The position numbers were made by a program, and so were the translations under genes. From positions 422,638 to 486,637 of the forward strand of contig JAYKAV010003091.1 in NCBI GenBank assembly GCA_035582835.1: 64,000 bases of DNA. The letters run 5' to 3'. The notes below the pieces were generated by a model. It saw only the letters and a list, made by a program, of their open reading frames with translations. It was not told the DNA's origin and searched no databases. Source of the DNA: Phoebastria nigripes. Taxonomy: Eukaryota > Chordata > Aves > Procellariiformes > Diomedeidae. Shown here in pieces: positions 62,730 to 64,000 of the stretch (positions are counted from its first letter, which is position 1; every line of letters begins with the position of its first letter).

Positions 62730-64000
62730 GTGATTTCCATATGTAAGGGAAGGGCCCTAAGTCCTTGTCTGTATCCTTAGCGGGCTTTATGAAGCTGTTT
62801 TCACACTTAGTGGGTAAAATGAAATAGGGGAGACTTACATGTACAAATCCCAACCAAAGTCATTTGATACTAAAGTTGCAGAGAACTCCGTTGTTTTGAT
62901 TGCTGCATGTTTTAAGGTAAGGTTTTGCTCTAATGCTGTAGTCTTAGCTGTGGTAATTAAACTTGTTTTGCCCAGGAAATGTTGAAGATAATTTCCTCTA
63001 TTCCAAAGCATGTTCTTAGCAACAGCTTCCCTGCAGTTGAGGCGGCAACAAAATCTAATTTGCAGCTTAATATTGAGAATTTAAATGATAGAATGATGTA
63101 ATGAAGTACAGTGATCTCTGAATTCATAGATACACAGCTTGAATGTGCTTATATGCCAGGCACTTTTGGAAATGTACGGACGTGCATTTATAGTATGTAC
63201 TATAGTGCATAATAAAAAATTGAACTCTAGTTACTGGTAAGATAATGCTGGTTGTAAAGAATAAAGATACTTTTTATCTCCAGTTTCACCATACTGTTTA
63301 AACTAAGGAGCCTTTCTTTTAAGAAAGTGTTCCTTACTAGAAAATCCAAAGCTTTCACAAGAGACTTTGATCCTTACTGTAAAATAAAAGGAGGAGGAAA
63401 GCTTTCACACCAAAATGCTAATAACGTTCTCTTTGTTAGTGCCTTTGTATTGCATATGAAGTGGAGCTTTGCCTGTCTGTCCAAGTTCTGCAGCTTTGTA
63501 GGCATCTACCTGCCCATATACAGTCATTTTTGGACTGTGTGGTGGACTACACTTTTTTTCAGCTGGGGAAGAATGCTGTTTATCCTTTGTAAAGTATCTG
63601 CTCTAAATGTGGATAGAACACTGTTAAACTAAAAGCATGTGTTTGTTGTAGGTGCACTGTTAATATACTGTTTCTGTATTGTTAAATGGTGCAAACCAGA
63701 AGAGGCAGTGTGACACTGGGTTTATTGTATGAGCAATAACTACTCTTCAAACACCTAATGATTACATGATTGGGTTTTTACATTGTGGTTTGATAAATGG
63801 AACACTTGTGTTGTATTCCAGTCTCTTCAACCTCTCCAGGAAAAAAAGGAATTAAAATCTAATTTGCTAGGAAAGACCTGTACCTTTTAGGCAGGAAAAA
63901 AAAATCTCTCCCAGCAAATTATGCTGGACTTGTGCATTTTTATAGTCCTTTTGAAAGCATGATGACAAGGTCAATAGTCCTGTATGCATTTTCAAATTAT

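Larger units (their letters stand above)
47403..64000 (+). other. Intron 2 of the RII gene (5' 16.6 kb, continues beyond window)
   Basis: The intron starts with GTATGATT and has no acceptor-plus-exon that continues the RII protein (expected Val-Cys-Ala-Glu, then an acidic Asn-Pro-Asp-Glu run). I therefore place exon 3 outside the window. The sequence is AT-rich. It holds a hairpin at 52602-52669, a palindrome at 62698-62729, a CR1 3' end at 61619-61830, homopolymers and a 5-N gap at 56333-56337. No nested gene is recognised. Confidence 0.8.

Overview
The window is vertebrate nuclear DNA, almost certainly from a bird. It has chicken-repeat-1 (CR1) LINE fragments of typical avian form, a CpG-island promoter, a GT-AG intron of about 25 kb, and long AT-rich non-coding stretches. 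The only gene I can support is the 5' part of a cAMP-dependent protein kinase type II regulatory subunit (RII) gene on the + strand. RII-alpha (PRKAR2A) is my preferred paralogue, but RII-beta (PRKAR2B) is not excluded. No bacterial, plasmid or phage features are present, and I found no new defence or mobile system.

Layout. 1-21,060 is upstream intergenic DNA with no recognisable exon. It holds a compound CR1 insertion (514-1925, two minus-strand fragments joined head to tail), a small GC-rich block (about 7790-8110), a GC-richer patch carrying a near-perfect RFX X-box palindrome (12395-12408), and an old degraded plus-strand CR1 (about 17225-17890). About 21,060-22,620 is a CpG island with promoter, 5' UTR and coding exon 1. 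It is interrupted by a 227-base assembly gap (21583-21809). Coding exon 1 (21940-22192) encodes the dimerisation/docking domain and the acidic linker.

Intron 1 runs 22193-47366. It begins with an exact 33-bp tandem duplication and contains a minus-strand CR1 (34035-34640). Exon 2 (47367-47402) is a 36-base microexon encoding the inhibitor-site segment that ends in Arg-Arg-Val-Ser. Intron 2 starts at 47403 and runs past the window end; I see no exon 3. It holds a miRNA-precursor-like hairpin (52602-52669), a near-perfect palindrome (62698-62729) and a plus-strand CR1 3' end (61619-61830).

How the parts work together. The two exons make the N-terminal 96 residues and one split codon: the AKAP-binding docking helices, an acidic linker, and the segment that occupies the active site of the PKA catalytic subunit. 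The two cAMP-binding domains must lie downstream. Exon 2 has the same codon phase at both ends, so skipping it would remove exactly the inhibitory segment while keeping frame.
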